A stretch of DNA of 32,822 bases from Mucidula mucida (lineage: Eukaryota > Basidiomycota > Agaricomycetes > Agaricales > Physalacriaceae), in assembly GCA_015501055.1 (NCBI GenBank), contig JADNYV010000383.1, positions 1 to 32,822 on the forward strand, in the 5' to 3' direction. The notes beneath the pieces were generated by a model. The model saw nothing but the letters and a program-made list of their open reading frames with translations. It made no database searches and was not told the DNA's origin. Of this stretch, positions 1 through 10,952 are shown piece by piece (position 1 is the stretch's first letter; each line of letters opens with the position of its first letter). The translations under genes were made by a program, and so were the position numbers.

Positions 1-247
1 GGGCAGCTCGTGAGTAGTACAGGAATCGAAATATTGGTGAGGTCACTTCTCGCGAGGACAGAAAACAGTAGAGAACTTAGGTTTACTAGCTACAATGCTT
101 GTGTATTTATACTACTGAGGAAAGTATTCCAGAAACTTCTACGTTGTCCGAGTGTTTACTGATGCTTTGGCGTCGTACATTCAAGTACGTTCCACCAACA
201 CTCCCCCTCGACGCCACAGCACTCCAGGATGGTCGGTCCGGCAAGGA

Positions 248-704
248 TCAGGTGGGAGTCCTCGTGTGCGCAGCGGATGGAATGATCTCGTTGGAGATTG
301 AGATGTCCGTGAGCGCGGTATACTCACGAACGCGAAGTTGTCCGAGTCTGATCCTCGGCATCAATGAAATGCGCGTGGGATGACTCGCCACGGCGACGAC
401 ATGATGATGTTGAGTAGTGACGCGTGTCAGACGCGTCGGATTCCGCGTCCGGCTCTGAATCTGAATTTGAATCTGATTCGGGTGGCGGCTGCTGGCGGCG
501 ACGGAATCCTGGCTTGTAATGGTCGACAGCAATGTGACCCTGTTTGCCACATTGGTAGCACTTGATCTTGGTATGGCCAACGGCAGCAAGGGCGGTTGAT
601 TGGGAAACGCGTTCGCGTAAGCGAGCTACTTCCGCGAGGATACTTACGCGCGATGACTTTTGATGAGTCGCGTCGTTGGGAATGAGGATATAAGTAAGTT
701 CCAA
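248..704 (-). pseudogene. Ty1/copia-like gag remnant with variant zinc knuckle
   Basis: On the minus strand a 126-residue open stretch (704 down to 324) holds a retroelement-type zinc knuckle at residues 49-62, read as C-x2-C-x4-H-x4-H, with His where the usual fourth ligand is Cys. It is preceded by a charged helical segment and followed by Arg- and acidic Ser/Asp-rich sequence. That order suits the C-terminal part of a copia-type Gag, where the knuckle binds element RNA. A second overlapping minus frame stays open to 248, so a frameshift may separate Gag from the following region. I see no protease, integrase or reverse transcriptase motif nearby and no LTR. It is best read as a decayed fragment. 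The assignment rests mainly on the knuckle; a cellular CCHC protein fragment is the alternative. Confidence 0.42.
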
Positions 705-2865
705 GAGTCTAGAAGAGATGTGAGGATGGTGCCAGAGAAGTCTTGCTCCGAAACGGTTTGCTTCAAAGAGAGAAACTCAGATTTCTATAATCGTTCTCGA
801 CACGCCACAGACACTGTATTCGCCAGACCTGTACAGTGTGTCCGCTGGCAAATAGCAGACACGGCATCTAGCACCCATCTGTGACTCGGTCTGTTGACCG
901 GCTATGTCTCTGCTTCCAGAAGCAACAATAGTCAACGTTTGTTTCGCCTTGTTTATTGGTTACCTTTTTGGTTACTTTCCTTTTTGCTTCTCAAATGGAT
1001 GACCGTTCTAAGTCCCTTGGGCGATGCGCGAATTGACGCCGTTCATGGCAAAGGCTGTGTCCGAAAGCCAAGTACCGACAGGCGATCAATGCCTCAAAGC
1101 CATTGTTGCTGTGTGATGCCCAGAAATGTTAACGAGTACGCGTTCTTCTCCCGTTCTGTCCTGCACTTCTCAGTTCTTTCTGACAGCTATCACGTCGAGC
1201 TGCCCTTGCACTGCGACAACTTATCCCGCGACGATGCGACTTCCAAGTAGGGGGTTACACAACGCCGGGAATTTCGCAGTTTCGCGTGCAATACATCGCT
1301 TCTCAGGTATCCACAACACGCTCAAAGGTGTACTCCGGCAATATACTCTATAGCGGCTGTGCCGGCTCTAGGTTGACTATTCCTTCGAAAGCAGTTTGGA
1401 AGGATGCTTTCAATGTACTGTACACGGGCCTAGTTGTCCGCCGAGTTATTGGAGTCGCAAAGTTGTCATTGCTATCGCTTTAGCAGCTAACGCTAGCCAC
1501 TACTGCTAACTATCCGTAAGCCTTCTGTCGCTGAATGCGCGTCATTACTGAACCGGGCAGTGCAGGCTTGAATCCGTTCTTACAGGCGGTGTTTTGTTTG
1601 CCAAATTTACTTGCAATGTTCATCGATGGGCATATCGACTCTTAGGCGCTCCACAAGCGAAGCGCTTGCTGTCGACTTGCTTACTTAGTAAGCTTCGAGG
1701 CGATGCCGCCTGCAAATGTGCGTACAATCTGCTGCGATGTTGTTGATATCTCATGAGGAAGGAAGGAGAACAGGCAGGCTTTGCTGTCCATCAGTCCATC
1801 ATCAGAAACCCTCATAGCTATCTTTTAATAACGGGATTACGGCAGATGCTAACCAAACTCTCTTCGCTTCGCTTTGCTGTCGATAACAAGATTGACAATC
1901 CTGGAGAAAGGATTACCAGATACCACTTCTGGAGTCAGGATTCGTTCGCCTGGCCTTGATCTTGGACTAACCAATTTCGGTGACGTCTCTCGTCAGTTAC
2001 TTTTTCCCTCGCGCTAGGCTGTTTCCCAAGATCTGACACTCCATATTAGCGATTTCGTACGACATTCGCGCATATCCGCATTGTCAACCGAGAAAGTCTT
2101 GTGTTCGAGTACGCATATGAAAAGGATTGTGGTCGATTCCGTAACGGGCATCGAAGGGAGCGGGTCATTAACAGCCCGTGCCTATCTCGAGTTCTGGCGC
2201 CAATCTGCTCGCATGCGGCGGATATACTCAGTTTCTGGGTTACGGGCATGTGTTGACCCATTTCTTATGCGATTCGAGTAAACGCCTTCGATCAAGCAAT
2301 CCTGAATCAGGAAGAATTGAAGATGTGAAGATTTCTCTACGGCTAACGATTGTGTGGGAAAGATAGTATGAGGTCTTCTATCGTGGTACCGCGTATACTT
2401 TTTCCTGACCTCGATTTGGATTTTTCCGTCTCGGGGCTGAATCGAGGTAATGATACGCGGATGAGATGCCTTGTTGTTTTTGTTCCTTAGGGCTGGGACC
2501 GTTGCTGTGCGCTGGATGATGATGCCCCAATGCACCGCATGTGTCGAAGCCTAAAGCGCCGCGGTGTAGGTGGGAGCGCGCCCGATGGCAAACTTCTTGT
2601 TCTTTTTTATCTTGATCGAGGCTGATTCGCGGTAAGACCATCCAATTGAGTTCAATAACCTTTCGAGTCAATGATTGGTTTCTTTCATAGGTCTAGGCGA
2701 ACGGTGCATAGCGCTGCGCGGTACACTCGACGATGTCTTACCCATCCGAAGTGCGGGCAACCTGTGGCGGTCACACCATCGGCTTGGGGGAAGATATTTA
2801 ATGCAATCCACACGTATTGGTGCGGTCGAGCACTGTCTAACCCCACGAACTCGACAAAACATCCG
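705..2865. other. Gene-poor stretch, no supported gene
   Basis: Open frames here are short, overlap on both strands, and show no recognisable motif, signal peptide or chain of splice-compatible exons. I see no LTR ends, tRNA or tandem repeat. The right end serves as the promoter region of the secreted-protein gene. Confidence 0.5.
2794..2801 (+). promoter_or_regulatory. TATA-like element of the secreted-protein gene
   Basis: An AT-rich ATATTTAA stands in otherwise mixed-composition DNA about 70 bases before the ATG at 2866. That spacing would put transcription start roughly 40 bases before the ATG. It is a position-and-composition argument only. Confidence 0.3.
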
Positions 2866-4006
2866 ATGTTGATTGACATCTTCGCAGTGCTCCTGCTCTC
2901 TATCACAGTTCTGGGTACGCAGGATCCCACGCGTTTGAATCCCCGAGATCTTGACTTGGGAGAGCATCAGAGAAATGTGCCCTCATCTGGAGGAATTGCG
3001 GCACGTACAATTACGAACGCGAGGCGCCTGAAGGCTGACTCTTCGTTGGGAGCTTCCAAGCGCCGCGGAGATTCTGGTGTGTATCTCGCGTTTGCGTGCA
3101 TAGTACCGCCACTGATGTCCGATCTCATCTAAAGCCGCATCGACATGGTGAGTATTTCGTTGGTTGCCGGACGAAAAAACGTGCCTGTTCTTACCAGTTT
3201 TCTCAAGGTGTCAAGGGCATCTGAAACTGGCGATGGGTGACGATGAGAACTACGGCTTCGTCGGGAAAGAATCCAATGCCTTTGGCGAGTTTACGTTGGC
3301 CACACACGAGGACGACAGGCTCCTTGTTCGGCTTGATATGAGCACAGCCATGTGGAGGCCCATCGGCATTGACCTCGTGGTATGTATGTGTCTTCAGAGC
3401 GTGAACGTCGTGTTCGCTAAACACTGCCCCAGGATGGTCCAGAACCAAGCTTGCCATTTATGGCGGGCATCGTCGGATTTTCTAGTACATCTCAAGATCT
3501 CACACTGGATAGCTCCAAGTACGTTCTCACCAAGTCGCGTGAGGTTTATTCTTAGTTTTTTTTACTAGTTACATCTATCTGGGAGCCAGCGGTGCGCCTA
3601 CGGCACTGTCGAATTCTGCTCAGGCGGGGATCACTTCGTTTTCTGAGGCCACCGGCATCAGCGAATCCTTCGAGACCGTCATCGTACGTGGGAACTGCGC
3701 CACGCGCCACTTTAGCCAGTGGTCACTTGCTTACCCTTGTGTTTAATGAAGTTCTCTTACGACCATGACGGCTGTTTTGATATCTTGTGGGTTAATGATG
3801 ACTCCTCCGAAATAAAAGCGTTCCTTGGGGTGGTTGATCAAGGTTAGGCATATTTTTGTTGATTTGATGTCGATATTGATGTGCTTTCTATAGACGGGTC
3901 CACAATGATCGCGACGGGCAATAAGGAGATGTTTGAACATGAGTTTGGTCCGACAAGCTGGGTGGTACGCCATGTCCTTATTCGATTTTCAGGTGCAGCG
4001 TTCTGA
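2866..4006 (+). CDS. Putative secreted protein of unknown function, seven exons
   Basis: Exons 2866-3076, 3135-3147, 3208-3379, 3433-3518, 3569-3683, 3752-3842 and 3894-4006 join in frame to 266 residues. All introns are GT-AG and 51-68 nt, and exon 2 is a 13-nt micro-exon. The start is the first ATG after a TATA-like site. Residues 1-17 form a hydrophobic signal peptide (MLIDIFAVLLLSITVLG), then a basic stretch ending near residue 70 that could be a propeptide. The mature part contains NAFGEFTL, MAGIVGFSSTS, NYIYLGASG and WVNDDSS blocks. I recall similar spacing in an unnamed family of agaricomycete secreted proteins, but cannot check that. It has no catalytic motif I recognise. Because its exons are short, no single long frame reveals it, yet every junction keeps the frame, so it appears intact. 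Function is unknown. Confidence 0.75.
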
Positions 4007-4972
4007 TATTGGCATCCAGAACCTTTCATTCGTCTCTAAACCCTAGATGGGAACTCAAAGCGATTCAACACGTTCTGAGTCACTGCCTTGCGACATTTAT
4101 GCCTTACGATTTCTTTATCCTATGATGGACCCACGAACTATGTAAATGACTTTCATTGAAGACAGAAGGAGCAGTCGGCCGGCATACGAATTCTAGGGTG
4201 AGTTCTGGGAAATGAACGTCGGGGACTCCTGACTTCTCCGATGCCATGTTTACGGCCTTCAACACTCAATAACGATCTGTTCTGGTAAGTAATGCCAGAT
4301 CAATGCGCGACACTCGTGTTCGTCGGGTGTTCGGTCCGACCGGCCTTATGGAAACTATTACTTCCAAAGAGAATTCCAGTCGCTATGTTTCCCGCCACCA
4401 ACTTGGACGACTACTCTGTCCAATTCAGAGCAGATTGTGGCTGCCAATGTCAAGGGCACCCGGATCCCTGTTCTCGCATATCCGGAGTGCACGCTTTCCA
4501 GATAGCTGTGCACACTTCTACAGCGCCTGTTCGCCCTTCTGGTGAGCTTAAGCGCCCGCACAGCAAAAGATAGCAACGCACTTTGCTTGGTTCCTGTTCT
4601 CTAGCTGGCATCCGGGAGAGCGAAAACCTGCGGGGATGCAAGGTTGGTGTAGGTTACCGTCGGTTTGAGTCGCGGAAATGACGTGGAATACATTCGCAGT
4701 GCGCTTTTAACAGATCATGATCTCACAGCATTCCGGATGATTCCATCTGACAGCGTGTTCATCTAGCAGCGGTCCCGGATTGAGTCAAGCCAACCATTTT
4801 GGGACGACGGATTCCTTTGGAACGACCTGCCCCGATTCAGCCATCTGCACTGCATTCCCTTAACAGCTTTGCGACTTATAACCTTGAATTATATCTTTTC
4901 ATCTTGACATTACCTCCAATCCCCCCGGAAGTCGTCCAAGCATTCGCTCTTCCTTCTTGACCACCGCCCAGC
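4007..4972. other. Intergenic: 3' flank of secreted-protein gene, TF1 promoter
   Basis: No supported gene. Short frames on both strands at 4290-4640 show no motif and no convincing splice partners. A TTATAA at 4876-4881, about 95 bases before the TF1 start, followed by pyrimidine-rich DNA from about 4900, is a plausible TF1 core promoter. Confidence 0.5.
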
Positions 4973-6171
4973 ATGGAGATAATGTCCATGGACGACTCGG
5001 AGTGCATCATCAATATACAAGACGCCGATGGCGTGCTGGCGCCAAACGCCACATCATTTGGCTCATACTACGGCTCTCCCTCCTCCCCCTTCTCTCCTGG
5101 TGCGTCTATATTTCACTATTGCTTTGCACTACATCTGATCCTTCGCGACCTTTAGATTTGTCCCCGTTCAACCCAAGCGTCACCTTGGACTTCCCCCCCA
5201 CACCCCCTCGATCAATTACGCGTCGCTCATCAGACTCGGCATCCTCATTCGAAATGCCGCAGTTCCATCACTCGCCATCTATGCTAAGCACGCCCGACTT
5301 CTCATCAAACGCCACCTTCCACAACCCATCACCCCTCCGTGTCGACACGAACATGAATTTCGCCAGTCCATATCTCCCGCCGATGTCTGCCTATAGCCCT
5401 GCCGCTTTTTCGTCGTCACCCAACGACGACAAATATCTCAGTCTATACGCGAACCCCAAAAGCAACTTTAGTAACAGCACGTCATCCCTCGAGTCAATGC
5501 TGCTAACACCGGAGGATGCTCGTGGGCGCTCTCTTGGACACGACCAGGGACTATTAAGCCCCATCCGAATGCGCTCTCGGGAGTCTAGCATTTCTAGCAT
5601 TACGCGATTGGCACCTCCCTTTGCCGACGACTGCGACCCTGCGTCTCCCGCCAGTTATATGTCCGACGCTTTCGAGAGCGACTTTTCCAGCTCGATGATG
5701 CTCAATAGCCCCAGCGAGATGCCCAAACCGTTGGATCCAGGAGGGTGCCTTGACCCTCGTGTTGAACTCGCGACCTCTGAGAGCGAGTCTAGCCCGGTGC
5801 GGCGTCCTAGCGGCCGTTTCCGCAAGAATGTCGCGTCCGAGGCGGTGAAGAAGGCAAGCGCGGACCGCAGAAAGCATGATGCGCCCCACAAGTGCGACAA
5901 GTGTGGGCAGACGTTTACCGCCAAGCACAATTTGATCAGTGAGTCGCCTTTTTCGGCCTCATTTAGCGCATTTCTAAAGGCGATCACAGACCACGGGAAC
6001 TCGCACGCTGGATTGAAACCGTTCAAGTGCACATATTGTTCTGGCAGTTTTGGGACTAGTGGGGTGCTGGCCCGACATGTTAAGAAGCGACATGATGATC
6101 TGGATTCGGACGTCGAGTCACCGAGGGCGAGGGTGAAACCGCGGCGTGTCGGCAAGCGTACGTCGTCATGA
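4973..6171 (+). CDS. C2H2 zinc-finger protein TF1
   Basis: Exons 4973-5099, 5156-5938 and 5990-6171 give 363 residues. The start is the ATG at 4973, since the longer frame running in from upstream has only a TTG. A Ser/Pro-rich low-complexity region fills residues 20-270. A basic segment leads to two C2H2 fingers: C289-x2-C292-x12-H305-x3-H309 and C317-x2-C320-x12-H333-x4-H338. The linker (AGLKPFK) is close to the classical TGEKP type, so DNA binding is likely, and the basic tail may act as a nuclear signal. The second intron lies inside finger 1 and splits the codon before H305. An R-R-S-S-D-S site is at residues 65-70. It is the first of five same-strand finger genes. The target genes are not deducible. 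Confidence 0.88.
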
Positions 6172-7120
6172 CGCGGTTTCCTGACGATTCGTTACGAACG
6201 TTACTCTCATTTTTTACGATGCTTCTCATTATTGCTAAAGCTTTTTTAACTCTCGCTATCGATGCTCCTGCTTGTCATCGCTTTCTTCTTCGTTGTATAT
6301 ATCCCGCATTATTCGATTTTACCCACCATCCTCTAGCATTATAGCCATAGCTACTAGCATCGCCCCCCCATGTATCCCAAGTCACTCAGCTCGTTGTATT
6401 ATCTATTATCTTTCACAGCAATCTTAATCGTGATGTGAAGATGATCAGCACATGTCCTTCGTTGCATGTTTCCAGGCGCCATATCTCGCATTGCCTTGTG
6501 ACATTCGAGCTTCTTGTTCTCGTAAATTGAACGCTTTGAGCAGTGATCCGAGAGGATTTAATCGCGCCTCTTTTTTGGGGAGCACCGCTCTCAGGTTCAG
6601 GTTCTGATTTTCCATTGACTATGTATATCAATGTTCGATTTTTTACGTATGTATCTAGATAGGTCAAGAAATCTCCGGTCCAGCGATAGCGCCACAGCCA
6701 ACACGCGCCGAACACGTTGTGCGGGATAATGGTCTGCCTTTAACCAGGTACATCGTGTATATGGGTCCGAGGCAATGTCTTCGTACTTTTTCTTTCATTT
6801 TGTACCGGGGCGCTGCTAGGACTGGAGTCACCAAGGGGAGATTTCATTGGAGGCGGTGATATCGAGTTCTCCGTTTCTCATCTAGAGATCTCCCAGTCAA
6901 GGGTATTACTCAAGACCCAGACATCTGCTTGTGCAGCTCAGTCTGGGATCTCACCCGGGCTTGTCCCTGTTACGCGCGTCGCGTCGTCGTCGCGTCTCCA
7001 ATCAGGTCACGTGCTTGGATAATGTGAAATTGAAATTTCATTACCTAAAATCAAATTGGTTCCTTTCTTCTCTCCATCTGCAACTCCAATTTGACAGTTC
7101 AGTTCCTTAAGTTCTCACCT
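6172..7120. other. Intergenic between TF1 and the MYND gene
   Basis: T-rich 3' flank of TF1, then the promoter of the PRiA4/MYND gene. A 100-residue minus-strand open stretch at 6413-6715 has no motif or splice context that supports it. A CG/GTC-rich run lies near 6970-6996, just before the CCAAT and CACGTG elements. Confidence 0.5.
6998..7013. promoter_or_regulatory. CCAAT box and CACGTG E-box pair
   Basis: CCAAT at 6998-7002 and the palindrome CACGTG at 7008-7013 lie about 110-120 bases before the ATG at 7121. The first is the site class bound by HAP/NF-Y complexes and the second by bHLH factors. Their closeness to each other and to the gene start suggests a real promoter module, though both are short enough to occur by chance. 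Confidence 0.35.
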
Positions 7121-8994
7121 ATGTTTGGAGGTGGTGCACATCCTACTGGCGGCGGAACTAGTGGCAACGGGCAACGACCTGCGTTCGTCAAGTTCGCTCC
7201 AGGCGACAACGGCAACATGTTACTTGACGTCTTTTTCCAACGTAAGTCAAAGGAAAAGGACTTGAATATCGAGGACAATAGAGGACAATAACATGGCTCT
7301 CACATAGACCCGGATACTTACCAGAAGCATGTTGGTCCCGATGGGCGCATCCGGTCTTGGGGCTTCTTTCCTGTATGCAGCGTTGTTTTGTTTAATAAAT
7401 GTTGCTGCTGAGCCTTGTCAATCATAGTATATAAAGGAGGGAGAGAATGGATATGGTCACGAAGATATCGATTTCATGACCACGACTAGACGAAAGGTAT
7501 CTGGTATTCGCCCCCCTATTCGCGACTGATGGTTTACTGTCGCGTTGTAGATGCAATACCAGATGACATACGGGTCACTGGGATCTAATTCTCTGGTTCG
7601 TCCTGAAGATCAGTTCATGAAAGCACTTCTTGCGCGCAGAGTACGTCTTTCAAGATCTCTTTTTGTAGCGGATTCTGACATTGATTAGAAACGTGAACTC
7701 AAAGCCGCCAATCTTGGAGATCTTACCAGACGCGATTATGTTTTGAAGATTTTCATGCCGTGCGTCCGTCTGATTACTGTCTGATGCAGCTGCTAACCCG
7801 AACTCATGGAGATTTTGAAGGATGACAGAGAGCCTCGTATTTGGAGAAGATTGTCGTATCGGGCGGGATGTCCTTTGATGTCTTCCAAGATAAAGTTCTG
7901 GCCCCTTTGATGGGATGGTATGTGGCCCGCTGATTCAAAATCCCTTCTTGGTGACTTCTTCTCAGGGTGCGCAATTTCCACGGCCATCTTTTCACAGATT
8001 ACCGCGATGGTACACTGTTTGGACCGAGGGTAAACAATCGCCTCCCAAGGTAAACAACAGCCACCTGATATCCATTATCAGAACATATTGATCTCGTATG
8101 TCGCCGGTCTTCGTACGCGTGTCCTTACCTGAAAAACCATCTCGTCTAGTCCGGATACGCCTATCTAAATGAAGAGGAATACTGTATCGCCCACGTTTTA
8201 TCCGAGGTCGGCGATGTTATGAAATACCAGTACGACCTCGGTGACCATTTTGATCATGACATCGAGGTTGGCGCGTCCTGCCAAAACTTGAATCTATTAC
8301 TGAACGCATGAGTACTTTTCAGGTTGAACACATCCTTCCTCTCGAAAGCAGTTCCGGGGCGATCAAGGTCCTTGCCGGTTCAGGAATATGCCCCATGGAA
8401 AATGGAGGAGGAAACTCCAAGTGGTCCGAGACGCTCGAGACGATGAAGAGTGGCTCTACCAAGGAGAAACGCGACCAGCTCAAAGAAATCTACCGTGAGC
8501 TCAACTACACGCAGCGCCGATGGAATCTACGACCTCAGTTTGACCCGGACTATTTTGACGTCGCCGAAACCCAGAACGCTGTCATGACAGCCTTGGGCAG
8601 CAAGGGATCGTACCCGCAGGGTGCCAAAGTCTTCAGGATTCCTATGTCCCTGGAAGGCTTCTCGATTGACCCGCAGATGACGAGGGGGAAGATCAGTCGA
8701 AAGACTACGAACGAGATTACCGCGCCCGTGGACTCAGAGTCTTGGGGCTACTTTGAGGAACTCAAGAAGGATGGGAGGGACAGGATATCGACTACAGCAT
8801 GCGCCGCGTGTGGGAGCCCTCACGATTTGAAGGTATGTGCGGGATGTAAACAGAGGTTTTATTGTTCGGCTGCGTGCCAGAAGGTGTGTCTTTGCTCTTC
8901 TATGAACCTGCTCCAGAATTGACGCGTTTTCTAGGGTCATTGGAAGTCAACGCACAAGCGAGAGTGCGAAGATTTCCAGAAGCAGAAACGATAG
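7121..8994 (+). CDS. PRiA4_ORF3-like domain plus MYND zinc-finger protein
   Basis: Best in-frame model: exons 7121-7241, 7308-7372, 7428-7496, 7551-7640, 7689-7759, 7831-7917, 7966-8029, 8150-8266, 8323-8883 and 8935-8994, 434 residues. The middle matches the pRiA4b ORF-3-like fold: an IWRR block, an LAPLMGW block, a YQYDLGDHFDHDI block, then ILPLE and a GICPMENGG block. The C-terminus is a complete MYND finger with ligands C388, C391, C400, C403, C409, C413, H422 and C426, split by the last intron. MYND fingers usually mediate protein-protein contacts; the role of PRiA4 domains is unknown. Two places are uncertain. The IWRR motif (about 7838-7849) and the following IVVSGG are in frames one base apart, so exon 6 start 7831 is a forced choice. 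A possible 14-nt exon (8082-8095, HIDL) cannot be kept in frame, so it is skipped. It may be slightly broken. Confidence 0.72.
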
Positions 8995-9661
8995 GTGAAT
9001 CATTGTGGTAAAAGACCAGACATATTTTCGCTCCTGCATTGTGAGGTTCCATATAAACACGATCTTGCTTTGTTAAAATGATTCTCTGTGGGAGATATTC
9101 TCGGCACTGCGGCTTGTGTCAACACCCGCAACGTTTGATTCATCGTTATGCGCTTTCTGTTCCACCACCAGTGCCCCTCGCCAATGTTCAAGATACAACG
9201 TTCCTGATTGACCGGCAAGGAGATTGCTCTTGGAGGATCAGATCTACAATCGAACCGATGGCTTTCAAGGGCCAGTCGGTCGGGTGCGCCTCTACCTATA
9301 CGACAAACCTAAATCGTTCCTAACCTTCGTGGATCTATACAGCAATCGGACCGTTGTTCATTATACTTTAACGCCTGCTCGCGCTTTTCTTGTAGCGATC
9401 TTGCCTCCAATGTCCCGACCAACAGTCATTCGAGCCCTCAAACGCCACCTAGATCCTGTGAAGCTAGTATGTCCGATTCCTGGCTTCCTTGTCCGGAGGC
9501 GGTGTCCTGACTTTTTCTCAGAACGTACTGCGAACCCCAAAGAGGGTGCCGATGGTCTAGGCATCGCCACTTGCTGCCAATCGTTGCATCAATAAAACCT
9601 TCCTGGCTCTCATTCGTCGTCCAGTTTCTTACTCTCATCACGACGTTTCTTATTGTCCCAA
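8995..9661. other. Intergenic between the MYND gene and TF2
   Basis: Holds the 3' flank of the MYND gene and the TF2 promoter. A 123-residue plus-strand open stretch at 9224-9595 shows no motif and lacks a good splice partner, so I do not call it. Pyrimidine-rich DNA precedes the TF2 start. Confidence 0.45.
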
Positions 9662-10952
9662 ATGACTATGCCATTCGCGTTTTCTGAGTCCCGAACTACA
9701 GTCAGCGCCTATACAACAGATATTCCAGGTCCATCCGCCCACGCGCCATCGCCTCCCATCGACATTCGCTATACCGCGCCAGCTACTCGACCGACGCACG
9801 ACAGTCATGGCGATTTCACCATCAGAGTCGAGTCCCCCACAGATACCCCGAGAGATTTTCTCGGCGGTGGCGCAGACTCAAACTCAAACTATGGCAGCTA
9901 CAATGACCCGACATACCTCTCCGCTAGTTACAACAACTGGAGACAGAGTGGGTCGTCACTCGTTCATGCGCTGGATTCATCAACTAAACGCAGACCTACA
10001 GCTGGTGGCGAAAGCGATTCCTCAGGTTATAGTAGCCCATCAGGGTCTTCGAGTGCGGAGTGTGCGTCATCTATGTATGACATCTGTTCCCTTTGCCCTA
10101 ACGGTACTACAGCGTTCGAAGAAGCTATGCATCTGCCATCTGACCACAGTTCTCCCGAACATTTGTTTCCATTTTCTTACCATCAACGATCTACCCCTCT
10201 ACCTGATGTTTATGCTTTAACGTCTTATTCCTCACCAAATGAGGTCCCCGGTGACCTACATGAATACGTCCATAACATGTCTCTCCGCTCACCGGATACC
10301 TCGTGGCCTACATCACCTAGCTACACTAGCTCACAGGCTCTTTCTCTCCTCGTGATGCATCAAGCCCCCAAGTGGCATTCTTCGACTCCTCCGTCGCAGA
10401 CGGGCACGAGAAATATGATGCGGACGATGACCTTTTCGACATTGACTTTGGCCAATCGGGGCTAAATTATCATGGGCCCACATCAGCGGAATATCAGGGT
10501 ACGTTCTTCCTTTTCGTGGCGCTACTCGGCCGTTGACTTTTCTGGATACATTGTCAGCTATACCGGCACCTATTTTGGCGACAACCAAGACAGCAGTGTC
10601 TCCAGTTTCTGTCATAGGTGCGAATGAGCATGAGGTTCCCGACTTGAATTTCCAGAGGCCTCGTTGCAGGCGGGGCCGCAATAACGAGGGCAGTCTGCGA
10701 CGAAAGAGGAAGGCTACCCATCGCTGCCCCGAATGTGGTTGCTCCTTCACGACTGCTGCTCGTATGAATGGTACGTTCTGTCATATCGTCCGGTCCCTGG
10801 AGTTAAATGGTCTCATAGACCATGTCGAGAGCAAGCACCGCAATCGTGACCACCGTTGTGATGTGTGTTTGAAGAGTTATTGGCATTCTACGTCTCTCCT
10901 CCGTCATCGACGCAAGGAACACCCTCAACCCTCATCAAGTCCCTTAACTTGA
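9662..10952 (+). CDS. C2H2 zinc-finger protein TF2
   Basis: Model: exons 9662-10267, 10330-10498, 10558-10770 and 10819-10952, 373 residues. The start is the first ATG (9662) of the frame. Residues 1-200 are Ser/Thr/Pro-rich, followed by an acidic block (DADDDLFDIDFG) that could be an activation segment. Then comes a very basic stretch and two fingers, C315-x2-C318-x12-H331-x4-H336 and C343-x2-C346-x12-H359-x4-H364. The intron 10771-10818 splits the codon before H331, as in the other four finger genes. The first intron is doubtful. Its donor (GTCCAT) is poor, and the reading frame stays open beyond it, so the frame change near 10268-10345 could instead be a one-base deletion. Downstream exons are clear. 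It is probably a nuclear DNA-binding regulator with unknown targets. Confidence 0.8.

Noticed and set aside
3203..3457. Minus-strand frame of 84 codons
   Set aside because: It is antisense to exons of the secreted-protein gene, whose splice chain is complete.
4957..4972. Longer start for TF1 upstream of 4973
   Set aside because: It begins with TTG, reads through intron 1, and would give an unlikely hydrophobic N-terminus; ATG 4973 with a 56-nt intron fits better.
6413..6715. Minus-strand gene of 100 codons
   Set aside because: No motif, no splice partners, and it lies in AT-rich 3' flank.
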